This document shows, one piece after another, positions 11,700 to 23,256 of a DNA stretch of 64,000 nt. The stretch spans positions 2,542,001-2,606,000 of the forward strand of contig JAQGEQ010000084.1 of NCBI GenBank assembly GCA_034620365.1. The letters run 5' to 3'. Below the pieces are notes generated by a model, which saw only the letters and a list, made by a program, of their open reading frames with translations, searched no databases and was not told where the DNA came from. Position numbers and translations under genes: made by a program. This DNA comes from Pegea sp. RAD2-039. Lineage: Eukaryota; Chordata; Thaliacea; Salpida; Salpidae. The first letter of the stretch is position 1, and each line of letters begins with the position of its first letter.

Positions 11700-12772
11700 A
11701 GAATCCGTTTTTCAATCACCAACAACCTCATCAGAAGACTAATAACAGTTGACAATGTCAGTGTGTTTGTGTATGCAGATGACATCAAGCTATTATCTGG
11801 TTCTCACTCAAAACTCCAAACTGCACTAAACATTGTAGAAAACTGGTCTGCGAATTGGCAACTTAAAACCCAGCCAACAAAGTCTGAAGTTATAACATTC
11901 TCCCGTAAGCCAGCTGCCAACTTCAGCAACCAATACTACATCAATGGATCTATTCGTGAACGAGTATCCTCAGTCATAGACCTCGGCATTACTCTGACAT
12001 TTGACTTCAAATGGCACAGTTATGTTTCCAGAATCTTTGGAAAATCTATCAAGCTTGTCCACCTCATCATAAAGACTTTTAATTCTAAAGATCCATGGTT
12101 TTTCGTCAACCTTTTCAAACTGTACATACGCCCTATTCTTGAATACAATGTCAGTGCATGGATGCCATATCAAGTTGGTGATATCAGAAAAATCGAATCT
12201 GTTCAGGCAACATTTACGAGATTGGTTTGCAGGAAACTTAATATCAAATACGAGAGTTATAAGCATTGTCTCAGCTTCTTCAATCTAGATACTTTGGAAA
12301 TCCGAAGAATTAAATACGACCTTATTCTGATTTTTAAAATTATTCACAACCTAATTGATCTTCAGTTTGATGACTTTTTCTCCATTAGTCCCTCCCTCAA
12401 GTTATATCAACTTAGAAGACATAAATTACATCTTAATAAGCCCACTCCACCAGCTACGTTAACCAGATTAAGTTTTTTCTCATACCGCACAATCAGTACA
12501 TGGAACAATCTGCTATCAGAGATTGTCATGTCAAAATCACTTATGTTATTCAAGAAAAAGCTGAATTGTTATAATATCGCCAACATTGCCATTTCTAAAC
12601 TGTGAATTTTTCTCTTTTACAATACTATGATTCTGTGCAATTCTTCATTGTCATATACTTTTTCGTTTACACGTCAAATAGATCTAATTTGTGAGAATGT
12701 GTGTTAGCGAGAGGTGCTCTCTTTAGGCACCCTCCTTCACATTTATTGTAATAAATAAATAAAAGATAACTG
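11700..12772 (+). mobile_element. 5'-truncated non-LTR retrotransposon (LINE), RT 3' end
   Basis: An open frame of about 280 codons (11763-12605) begins at the reverse-transcriptase catalytic motif FVYADDIKLLSG. It continues through the thumb and C-terminal region (KSEVITF, LGITLTFDFKW, LYIRPILEYNVSAWMPY, SYRTISTWNNLL), in the order seen in CR1/L2/jockey-type elements. The endonuclease and the first half of the RT are missing, so it is a dead 5' truncation, although the remaining frame is intact and therefore fairly young. The element ends near 12772 in a short TAAATAAATAAA-type tail, as expected for CR1/L2-like LINEs. The ATG-less frame start is not a real start. Confidence 0.9.
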
Positions 12773-13006
12773 AAACTGTCAAACCATAAAAGAAAATAGA
12801 CAATAAAGGTAAAAACTGAAACTCGCAAGCTTGAAATAAAAGAAGTAAAGAACGCATTACGAACAGTCACTGTAGGAAGGTAAGCCAAGAAAGGTAAAGA
12901 TAGAAAATGTTTCATGGAAGTAAGGATTTGGATGGGCTGCGATGGATGTTTACAACATTAGACAGTGAAAGTTAGCAACATTAATAGAAAGAAGGCAATT
13001 AAAAGT

Positions 13007-13176
13007 TTAAAATTCACTTTCAAGTTTAGTTAGCATCAAAACTCTACGCAGTATCTGCGCTGTTCCCAACAAAACTATCTTTTGAATTTCAGCTCCTTGA
13101 TTTTTTCCTGGTATTATTGTAGTACTTTCCGAACTTGATGTTATCCTTAATGCGCCAATTACAACTGGAACCATTT
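13007..13176 (-). mobile_element. remnant of a second LINE protein C-terminus
   Basis: The minus strand reads about 57 uninterrupted codons beginning MVPVVIGALRITSSS and ending QKIVLLGTAQILRRVL. This matches the conserved C-terminal tail (VPVVIGALG...LLGTARILRRVL) of reverse-transcriptase polyproteins common in aquatic invertebrate genomes. No RT domain is attached. It is probably the same broad family as the CCHC remnant at 36640-36965. Confidence 0.6.
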
Positions 13177-14025
13177 TAGTTTTTGATTTCTACATTCTTC
13201 AGATTTCTATAATTATTTAAACTATTATCAAGTAAGAATACCACCAACAAAATCTCATCAAAACTACCTACTAGTAGTAGCTGCTTTATTAAAGGATACT
13301 CATGATCACCAAGCTCAAAATTGGTTTCTGACATAAACTTCTGCTTAGTTATTGATAATTGACCCACCTATTTTATATAATTAAACTCTTAAGTACAAAA
13401 TATTGAAACAACATCAAGCTTTAATTTGTTCCTAGAATGGAATATTTGCTGCGAAATCAAACCCAAAATAGTTTCATTTACTCTATAAGCCTTCGTCAAA
13501 ATATAATTGATAGGTTAGAATATTTAATATTCATTAAAAATATTTCTAACAATCTCAAAACCTTGTTAATTTTTAATCTTTCTAAAACTTGTGATTTAAG
13601 CTTTTAGACAAATTTAGTTTTTGTTGTTTTTAACTTACAAATGAGGATTCAAGTAAGATTACATTCATAGGAATTACTTTCTTACAAAACTTTTAATCAG
13701 CTACAAATTAGAGAAAACTTCAATAAAATATTTAAAAAATGAAGAAATAAAATTGCAAATCGAGTATAAAGTTTTAATGTCGAATTATACATAAACGAAG
13801 AAATGTTTTAATTACTTTACCACCAGTTTTGTTAGTGCAAAAGAAGTTTCAATTTTGTGAATGCCACTTAATGTCAAGTATTTACAAAAACAAGTTTGGC
13901 AACACTAAAGCTTCAACCAGCAGTAATATTACATGAAAGCTGATATTTGTAAAAAAAATTTTTAAGATAAACTAAAGGTAAGCTTCTTAACTGGATGTTT
14001 AGGACATTCAAAACTTCAGAGAGCT
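13177..14025. other. intergenic region downstream of KNTC1
   Basis: AT-rich sequence. A 63-codon minus-strand frame (13176-13367) just upstream of the LINE remnant may be further decayed transposon sequence, but it has no motif I recognise. Confidence 0.35.
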
Positions 14026-14031
14026 TTTATT
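14026..14031 (-). terminator. candidate poly(A) signal of KNTC1
   Basis: AATAAA on the minus strand, about 80 bp beyond the preferred KNTC1 stop codon at 14112. Confidence 0.5.
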
Positions 14032-14111
14032 TGCTGAAAAAACGAAAAACTGAAAAAGAACCCAAAAACATAAGAACATTTGGTATAAAAGTCAAGAAGG
14101 TATCAGAGACA

Positions 14112-17100
14112 TCATTGGATCACTTGATTGACAGCTTGGAGAATCTACAAGAAGAAAATATCAGTTTTGAGCAAAATAGTGAAAAGCGACTAAAAACAAA
14201 CCCTGTGATAAGCTTTGATGGGTTCAGATAATTGGGACATTTGAGTTAGCTGCTCCATGATGAGAGTGTGATGTAGATTCGCGACTTTTCTCGCTTCTTC
14301 ATCGTTATTAAAGGACATCAACAAGCATCCTTGAAAGAATCAAAATATCAAAGAAATGAGTTGGAATGATCTAGTGAGATACCTAAGGCAAGAGCGGGTT
14401 GTTGGACAGCGAGGAAGTGTTCTGAAATCGCCCTGACATCGATTTGAAGGAGTACAGGAGACTCCATGAGAAAGTTGTAAGATTCAAACACCACTTTAGT
14501 CTGCAATTGAAACAATCACAGCGCCACCTGGTGGTGATCAGGGAGACAAACCTCATCTGGAGTGAGAGGAAGAGTCAATTGAGAGAGTGGATGACTGACA
14601 CAAGATTGCCAGATGCTTGGAAGACACGATAACGACTTCACCACGTCAAAAGCGCCCACTAGTGGCAGGAAGTAGACGAGGTAGTCGATTTGAGTACAAG
14701 AGAATAAATGAGTTAGCAGCGCGCTCCAAAGATCAGAATCACGCGGAAGAAAGTGATGACAGATGTCAGCGGCGATTTGTAGCATCTCAGGGCGTCTCAT
14801 GTACAGCTGAGATCCGACGATAACGCGCGCGACCCCTTCGCGTTGTTGCTTCAGTTTATCGACGCTGATATGAAAATCGTGCTTCTCGAGTCGAGTACAG
14901 AACATCAACATCTTCAGTTGCTCCCTAGATGAAGATCATAAAGAATATGATCAAATATAGGTCCTGGGGCACCTTAAGTGAGCTGTTGGGCATCCACAAA
15001 CTCGTTGTATTGTGACGTCATCAGCGACGTGAAGCAGACACTGGAGGGCGCAAACGCGACTCGAATCAGTAACTTGCCGCTGTTGCTTGGTACTGAAGAT
15101 CTTGTAAAGGAGTCTGTGATGACGTCACACATGATTCAAGGTTTGATGACGTCATAAACACGAACTTACTCAGCGCTGTAGTCAGGATTAGAATGTGGGT
15201 AAGAAAGGACATAGATGAGGTAAATTTTGAAGTTTTGTTGCTGACCAGTGGTCAGTCCGTCCTTACTGTCCTCACTTAGTGGGTGACGACCTTGTAGGAA
15301 GCGAAGTGTGACGTAAGTTCGATCGCGCGCATAGTCCAACTGGTAGAGCTTTCCCACGGCATCAAACAGACCGTGGATGTCTGTGGACCACAACTTAATC
15401 ACGAGCAGATGATGACTGGTCACTAACCAGGGTAGTTTGGTCCAGGTGTATGAAAACGTTGGACGATGGACGGATGGAGGTATAGTTTATGGATGAGCTT
15501 ATTTGCTGATGACCATTCTCCGATATCAGCAGGATCGAGATGGAAATCGACGAATAGCGATTGAGCTTCTGCAAATCTCTTCTTCGAGATGAGACGGCTT
15601 CGAAGTGTTTCCATACTTTTCCGTTCTTTTTGATTACAAGTAGTTTCCAACCAATCGTTCAAGATGTCCACACACCTGTACCAGACAACTGGTCACCAAG
15701 TGTAGATGAGATAGATGTGCTTACCAAGAGTAGGACTGGACACGAATTGGGCCGATAGGGAATATTTTGGGCAGTTTAGTGGCAACTGCGAGTAAACTTT
15801 TCTTCGTTTCAATCTTCTTGGAAATTGATTGCATCTTTTGGAAGATATTGACATCATTAAAAGAAGGATCTTCATCTGACTTTAACTGTAACAACAATAA
15901 ACAATAACAACAACAGTAAACAACAACAACAACAACAGTAAACAACAACAACAACAGTAAACAATAACAACAACAGTAAGCAATAACAACAACAGTAAAC
16001 AACAACAACAACAGTAAACAATAACAACAACAGTAAACAACAACAACAACAGTAAACAACAACAACAGTAAACAACAACAACAGTAAACAACAACAACAA
16101 CAGTAAACAACAACAACAACAGTAAACAATAACAACAACAGTAAGCAATAACAACAACAGTAAACAACAACAACAACAGTAAACAATAACAACAACAGTA
16201 AGCAATAACAACAACAGTAAACAACAACAACAACAACAGTAAACAACAACAACAACAGTAAACAATAACAACAACAGTAAGCAATAACAACAACAGTAAA
16301 CAACAACAACAACAGTAAACAATAACAACAACAGTAAGCAATAACAACAACAGTAAACAACAACAACAACAACAGTAAACAACAACAACAACAGTAAACA
16401 ATAACAACAACAGTAAGCAATAACAACAACAGTAAACAACAACAACAACAGTAAACAATAACAACAACAGTAAACAACAACAACAACAGTAAACAACAAC
16501 AACAGTAAACAACAACAACAACAGTAAACAACAACAACAGTAAACAACAACAACAGTAAACAACAACAAGAGGTCTATGTTGGGATGTACGTCTGCGCAT
16601 GCGCGTTGGTTAAAGTGAAAAGCTTTATTCTATCTTTTTAGATCCACTATTCGCTGACCAGGGACAATGAGGTCAACAGATTAAAGATTCTCTGTCAGGG
16701 TTCACACTTTCATAGCTTTTGCGATGAAATAGCAACTATAGCGCGGTACGCCGTTGCCTTGACGACGAGGTGGGACTCGAGTTTATAAAATGAGTAACAA
16801 AAACAAACTTGTTGATATCGAAGCGCGAGGTTTTCCGTAGCAACAATCAACGCATCTTCTTCTTTTAATCCGAGGAGTCGAATGATCGATAGAAGCTGGA
16901 AGATCGTGTCTTCGCTGATCTCTCCTTCTAATACACTAAAAGATTGATGACCGTCTCCAGTGATCAAGGGATGAAGAGGAATTCTTTAAAGATTTAAAAG
17001 ATCACCAACGAATCAAATCTGATCATCAAAGAGCAAACCGATCTTTAGAGGCTGGGGAAAGAGGTCCTGGGGTCCTTTCGACCCAAGCACATTTCCATGT

Positions 17101-20100
17101 TTGTTCTTTCTCCATTTGTGTTGGTGGATGGCGACGATGGTAACATTTCAGTAGATGCACGAGCTTCAATGCCTGTCATAGGACGATAAAAAAGGGCCGC
17201 GGGGCGTATAGGGCGGTTACCTTAGCAACATCGAAATTAGAAGATGTCTGGAGAAATTTAAAGATCATTTCTCCGCTCTCATAGTCATAGGGACACATAT
17301 TCTGGAAGAAGAGCATCTCAACTTGCTTCAGAAGCGCGCTCTTATCTCGCACTCGACTTTGCATCGCGTCTGTGACGTAACTCACACGTCATCAGAAGTT
17401 ACGTCATCAGCAGATAAACTTACAGAGCTGATGACGAAGATCTTCAACAGATCGCGACGTGGACGCGGGAAGTGTAGGCTTGGAAGAAGAGAAGGGATAA
17501 GACGATTCAGTTGGTAAGGCGACGGCACGCGCGTCACCAACGCAGATGGCCGGTAACGCGGGAGGGGAAAGAATCGAGTGAAGACGAGCGGATGTTCGTT
17601 GTTGCGGTCCACTGAGCAAGACTTGCAAAAAGCTAATCATGACGTCATCAATATTGAGAGCAAAATCACTGCAACAAAATCGATGATGACGTAGTTGATG
17701 ACGTCATCACTGACTCACGTTGCGAAGTTTTCGAGAGTGGAAGCGTCGATCATGGGAGACGAGAGAAGCGCGAAAAAGAGTTTCTGTTGACGAAATTCAG
17801 ATGAAGATCGAAGGATGTCATCAGGACATATCTGCGCAAGATCAGATGTAAGATCGCGTAGAGATCACTACATGATAGTGACGTCATAACGTTGTAGTTG
17901 ATCCGCCCATTTAGCGTGAAGGAGAAGGGAACGGAATCGTTGAACTTCTAGATAATCGAGTGACGTCATAATTCCCACAGAAGCGAAAGTCTGTGATGAA
18001 GAAATAAATCGACCAATCAGAAACGAGCACGTGACCAGACCTGTAACTTGCTGCAGTTGTTGCAAACGCGCGAATAAATTTCGTCGAATAGCTGCACTCG
18101 CGATTGATGATTCAATAAAAGCGCCAGACGAATCGCGTAAGATTTGTCGTTGTATCTGGACAGTAAGACCTACAAGAGTTGTAAGTTAAGGGACAGTTAG
18201 TAGGCAGAGATGGTTGGTGACCTTTTTCAACTGCAATGAGGCCAGGGTTTGTTGTAAGCTATCATGATTGCTCTTTGCTGTCGACAGCGCACTCATTAAA
18301 GGTGATTCGTTTTCTATGACGTCATCAGCATCATTCTGCAACAACAACACGATCAGTTTGAGTGACGTCACAAGTTACATGGTAAAACCTGAATAAAGTC
18401 TTGATGGTTGAGGATGTGGTCCAGGACTTGAGAGATGGCGAGTTTGGCCAGGTCAAGGGCGCTGAATATACGCGAATGGTCGCTTAGCAACTGGGACAAC
18501 TGCTTGACCTCAAATGTCAAATCCATCAACCTCTTACTACATTGTTTCAGGTTGCTAGGCACCGACGACCCAATTGAAGTATCTGTTGGTAGAAAAAGGG
18601 ACAGATAGATGAGATGGACCACAAACGGACCAACCTTCAATAAAGAGAAGTCGACAAATGCGGCCCAGGGCGGGTAGGACAATTGCGGCAGGCAGAGGCA
18701 GGCCATCATCCTCTTGAAACCAAGAATGAAATAGCAAGATGTTGTCGTCATCATTTGATGACGTCACTTGATTCGCGTGCTGTCGACGTTAATGTCATCA
18801 ATAATCACGTGATCAGTAAAAAGCGAGTTACTTGGTGAAGACGTGATCGTGATATGACGTCAGAGAAGCGATGAAGATCAACAGCGAGATTACAGAGCGC
18901 GGCTAGTGACGTCACAGCTGGCAGTAAGCGCTCGTTGCAGTGTTGCAAGATTTTAGAGAGGATTTGAAGCGCGATTGGCAGAAGAGGCGCAATGACGTCA
19001 TGCTGGTTTTCGAGACGTTGTAGGAGACGAAGGAGAAGTCGGAAGACATCACGTGCTGCTTGTTGAGATGGAGAAAAGTCGAGAAAACGCGCGCACATTT
19101 GCACAGCCGCAGAAGGATCGATTTGAAAAGTTTCATGAATTCGTGTCAACTCAACTTGTTCACCTCCAAGTTGTAATTTACTCGCTAATGACGTCATACG
19201 ACTTTTAGTCGCGTCGTCGCTACTGAAATATCATAAGTTGATTAACTAGTTGATGTGGTGAGAGCGCCACCTGGTGGTTGAATGAATCTGATGATTGGCA
19301 CATTGCTCTAAACGTTGTTTGAGTGAAGATCTGTCTGAGAGAGAACTCAAAGACATCACCAACTGATGTTGAACTTGAAGCGCGCATAAGTTGCGGACTT
19401 GATTTACAAAGTATCCTAATTCTTCTTTAAGACACGCGTCCACTGTGCATCGCGTCACAACTAAATTGTGGATGTCGATAAAGGACATCGCGACGCGTAA
19501 TCGATCTTCGGGGTTATCAACATCTTCCAGCCGGACTTGAACGGCGCATTTCCGGCGAAGAAGTAATTTCACCGCCCATTGATGATCCATTTTGCGGAAC
19601 AACTTGAAAACTTTATCCATCTGTCACAAAAGCGGACATGACGTCATCGACGCATACTAATGAAGTCAGCACTGACCTGATCACGTGAAATAAGAGAGCG
19701 GACGCGCTGGTCGAGTACTAGCAACCGTAACGATGGTCCGATGGCATCTGCAATTCTGAGGGCGTCTTCTAGCGCTTCATCACCACCTTGTCGTTCGATG
19801 AAACGCACGATGCACTACAAATCAAGTGATGACGTCACGAGTGATGACGTCACAAGAGATGACGAACTTTGATGGCAAGTTTACTCCTGATGCTAGCAGA
19901 CCCCACCGCGTACTTAGAAAGAATCGAAGGAATTTCCGCAAGAACTTTCGCGCGTCGTAGCTCGCAGCCAATTGCTTCTGCCTCACTGCATAGATTCTTG
20001 GGTCCCACAAAGTGGTCACATTTATCTATTGCCATGGTAATAAGGTCGATGACGTCACGTGGCCACGGAATATTGGCGTGAGTTGCTAGTTTAGCGGCGC

Positions 20101-23100
20101 TTTTCGCGATCAACTAAAAACCAATTATCAGTAAGCTAATGATGTGATGACGTCATCGAAGTTACGTAGTCAGTGGTGAGATGTTGGATGAGGACGGTGG
20201 CTTTTCGTTGCTTTAGTTTTGGGATGACGTTCCAATCGCGTTGAAGACCGCTTAATAGCGATTTAGTGATGTAAGGAAAAAGTGTTTTGTCAACATCCAG
20301 TTGATGTAGACTCATGTAAGGTAACACTGTTCGTTTCAAATACTCAGGGATCAGTTCCGGGGCCGCACATTTGTCCAACATCCGGTACGTCAATGTCTCG
20401 CTTGTTTCCTAGCAACCACGATTCAGTATTTTGAAGTAAGATTAGTGATCGTCACCTCGATGAACTCGCGGAGGGTGACGTCACATTTGAACTCATCGCG
20501 AAGCTTGCTCAATTGCTCCAATTGCGTCATCAACATCCGCAATTGCGTCACACCGATGACGTCATACTTTAACAGCAACGTGGTGTTCGACATTTGCTGT
20601 CTGTAAACGCGCGATGATGACGTCATCACTATGGTAACTGCTACACTCACTGTGCGGAGAAAGAATGATTAAGGGCATCGAAGAAGACGCGCGCTGTTTG
20701 TAGTCCGTTGTTGGGCCAACCAGATTCATCGAGCACTTCTAGAGAGTGGACGCGGTCCACAAGCCACGTGGCAATCACCTAAGCAACTAACGATCAGCTG
20801 ATGACGTCACCGCGTCGAAGACGAACCTGAGTGACATCGACAATTGAGGAAGTAAGGACGCGCGGTAACCACACTCGCATCCACATGAGAAAGCATGAAA
20901 GAGTGACGTCACTGGGAATCGCGGCTAACATCCGGTCCAGTGCACTTGGTTCACTTTCTAGACATTTCATCAAATCCGTCTGCACAAACGTAACCATGGT
21001 AACAGCTGGTTGGTAACCAGGGAGAGGTCGTACTTTATGTCGTTGCCAAACAGTAGCAGCTTCTTCAAAGTGACCGCGAGACAGTAACTGCATGACAACG
21101 GCGGACATTGCTTGGTTACGAAAACTATTCCAATCGATTGAGGGCTTAAAGTGAGAGAAAGCCATTCGATAAGTGGCCAGCAGGTCTAAGGTGTGTCCAA
21201 GCTATTAAAAAGTGGACATTTGAAGCGAAAGTGGATTGAGGGTCGTGTACCTGGTTGCTAGTCCAAGATGCAATGTCATCGCCAAGGAAACCTTGAAGAC
21301 GTGGCAGAGCCGCGTCCAGATGTCTTTGGCACGTGGACAGGAGCATACAGCAAGCATCAAGATCTCGGATCCGACTTCCAAGGACATGTTGAGTGACATT
21401 GACGATGTCGAGGATGCTGTAGAGATCGCGCGTTCAAAAGAGCGACGCCTAGTGGTGAGAATGTACTTGGAGATATCGCGAACAGTGACAGCGACCAAAT
21501 CCTTTATCTGATCCTCATCTTGATCTTCTTCCATCTTACAGATAGAATGATGCAGCTATAATAAAAGGAAGTACCGTCAAACACGCGATAAAAAGCGGAT
21601 GTGACGTCACACGCACTCGTCCTAGATAGAGATATTGTCGATCGAGATGAAACTCGACAGCGAGATCTTCAGCGCGAGCATACTCCTGCAGATCGACAAG
21701 ATGCTTGAATCGGCTTTGGGGCTCGATCTCGGTGACGTGATAAACATCTAAATGGTCCGATCTAATCAAGAACCATGTCAGTCTTCGATTTGGTGGTCAC
21801 GTGACCACTTACTTGGAGTTAAGTTGGATGTAGTGAGCCCCACTCCCCAATTCCAGCTCACCACTGATAAATCTGATCTTTTCATCACAATCTGCTGTAA
21901 ATCTCTGCAACAAATCGCGTCATCAATGACGTCATCAACGCCCGAAATGACCCACCTCTTCTATGGACGGACAACCAAAGACTTTTATCTGAAACTTATC
22001 TTCAGAAGTTTTCATTAATCCGAAGATGCTGCAAATCCTTAAAATCGCGTTGTTAAGTCGCTGGTTGCTAGGTGATGGCGTCACTCACTTGTCACTAGGT
22101 CGCGCAGGTTCGACACACAGGCTTTGAAAAGTCATTGAAGGCCACCAACGCAGTAAATACAATCCGTCTAATGTAAATTGGTAAGCGATTCCCTGGAAGA
22201 AGATGAAGTTGTTATTTTGTCACCAGATGGAGCTAGACTAACTAAGTTGTCAAGAGCATAGAAGAGACTGGAAGTATAAGATCGTTTCAGTTGAGTGAAT
22301 CCTTTGAATCTGCCGTCATCAGTGACTGAAACGATGGAATTCTTTTTAACAGATTGTGCAACTTCATATTCAACTTCAGCACCAAGATACAAAGAACACA
22401 AAGATGGTGCATAAAGCATCAAACATTCAGTCCCAGTACCCTAAAACATCAAGCTGATGATTGGTTTCTAGCTGGATGATACTCACCGCGAAGAGACAAT
22501 TTGTAAATGTATTCGAATAGATCAACAAATCTTGAGATTGGAAGTCTTCTTTAATTTGAAACATCTTTGGATAAACAAAATTCTTCTGCCAAAGCTCAGA
22601 GTCTGATTTATTTAAATGGTTAGTCTGATTGATTTTAATGTAATAAGCAAATCACCTGGCTTTTCACAAATACTATCATAAACTAAAACTGATTTTGAAG
22701 TTGCAACAACAACGCTGAAACCATCTGGAAAAAGTTTAATGAGTTTTTAACAACTCAATAAAAGTTTAAAAACTAACTCTGAATTGAGTGTGATGTACAT
22801 CTCATATATTTAACTCCTTCTTTCAAAACTTTTAGTTTGTTTAAATCAATCTTTTTAAGAACTTGGAAATTTTCAGCTGATATGAAAGTTAGATTTAACA
22901 TTTCATCACACGAAAGAAAAATATTTCCAGATGGAGCCCAGCATAAGTTGATACATTTAGAACCTTATGACAAAAAATTATAAATTAGATGACAAATTTG
23001 AAGATAAATATAACTAACATAAAGTTTGATATTGCATTTCCTTGTTTTTAAGAAGTAAATACATTTCCATGCCACAAGTCACAACTATATCATGATTTTG

Positions 23101-23256
23101 TGAAATAGCAGAGATATAGTTTGAATTAATCTGAAAATTATATAATTAATTGTATTACTAGTTAAAAATTTTTTTATAAAATTGTTTATTACTTACCTTG
23201 CTCTCACTTCCATCACCTATATCTAAAGATTTAATGTGCTTGACAGAAAACAACAT
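14112..23256 (-). CDS. KNTC1: KNTC1 (Rod), kinetochore RZZ complex subunit
   Basis: Rod is the large subunit of the Rod-Zwilch-ZW10 complex, which recruits Spindly/dynein and Mad1 to unattached kinetochores. The gene has many small exons and is not one open frame. Exons I could join include 23197-23256 (start MLFSVKHIKSLDIG), 23019-23130, 15428-15675, 15170-15380, 14973-15100, 14552-14911 and 14190-14329. They align in order with vertebrate KNTC1: an N-terminal propeller segment (SGNIFLS), SRFKHLVDLQEYARAEDLA, LDKCAAPELIPEYLKR, LHPSIVQRFHTPGPNYPDIH, CALQCLLHVADDVTIQ and AVQQPALALGCLLMSF. Introns are mostly about 50 nt. Reading on from 14190 gives a stop at 14190-14192. Splicing at AGG|gtttgt to a good acceptor near 14145 adds ILQAVNQVIQ and a stop at 14112, which fits vertebrate Rod better. 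Either way the C-terminus is shorter than in vertebrates. Several middle exons were not resolved. Confidence 0.92.
14990..21940. promoter_or_regulatory. cluster of about 26 TGACGTCA palindromes (CRE-type)
   Basis: Perfect copies of the 8-bp palindrome TGACGTCA occur about 26 times between 15013 and 21936, for example near 15119, 15145, 17640, 17698, 17879, 18317, 19188, 19829, 19843, 20146, 20556, 20618, 20801 and 21929. Most lie in short introns, often beside a splice site; the 69-nt intron at 15101-15169 has two. A few are coding and read D-V-T or M-T-S. The rest of the window has only about seven. The octamer is the consensus CREB/ATF site, but an intron-borne array inside one gene is not an ordinary promoter arrangement. 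Its function is unknown. Confidence 0.6.
15888..16568 (-). repeat. AAC/GTT-type satellite in a KNTC1 intron
   Basis: About 680 bp made of AACAACAAC units punctuated every 17-24 bp by AGTAAAC or AGTAAGC, with AATAAC variants forming a higher-order period. It lies in an intron between a KNTC1 exon ending near 15887 and upstream exons. On the sense (minus) strand it contains no stop codon in any of the three frames, giving 223-282 codon open frames of Leu, Val, Tyr, Cys and Phe. These are artefacts of repeat composition, not genes. Confidence 0.92.

Noticed and set aside
13995..14231. Plus-strand 78-codon frame with Lys/Glu-rich product
   Set aside because: It is antisense to the last KNTC1 exon and 3' UTR.
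15888..16568. CRISPR-like array (regular short repeats)
   Set aside because: There are no unique spacers of constant length, the repeat is simple-sequence, and the context is an animal intron.
15721..16600. Three long minus-strand open frames (223-282 codons) of Leu/Val/Tyr/Cys
   Set aside because: They are the three readings of the AAC satellite; only the last 50 or so codons of one frame belong to a real KNTC1 exon.
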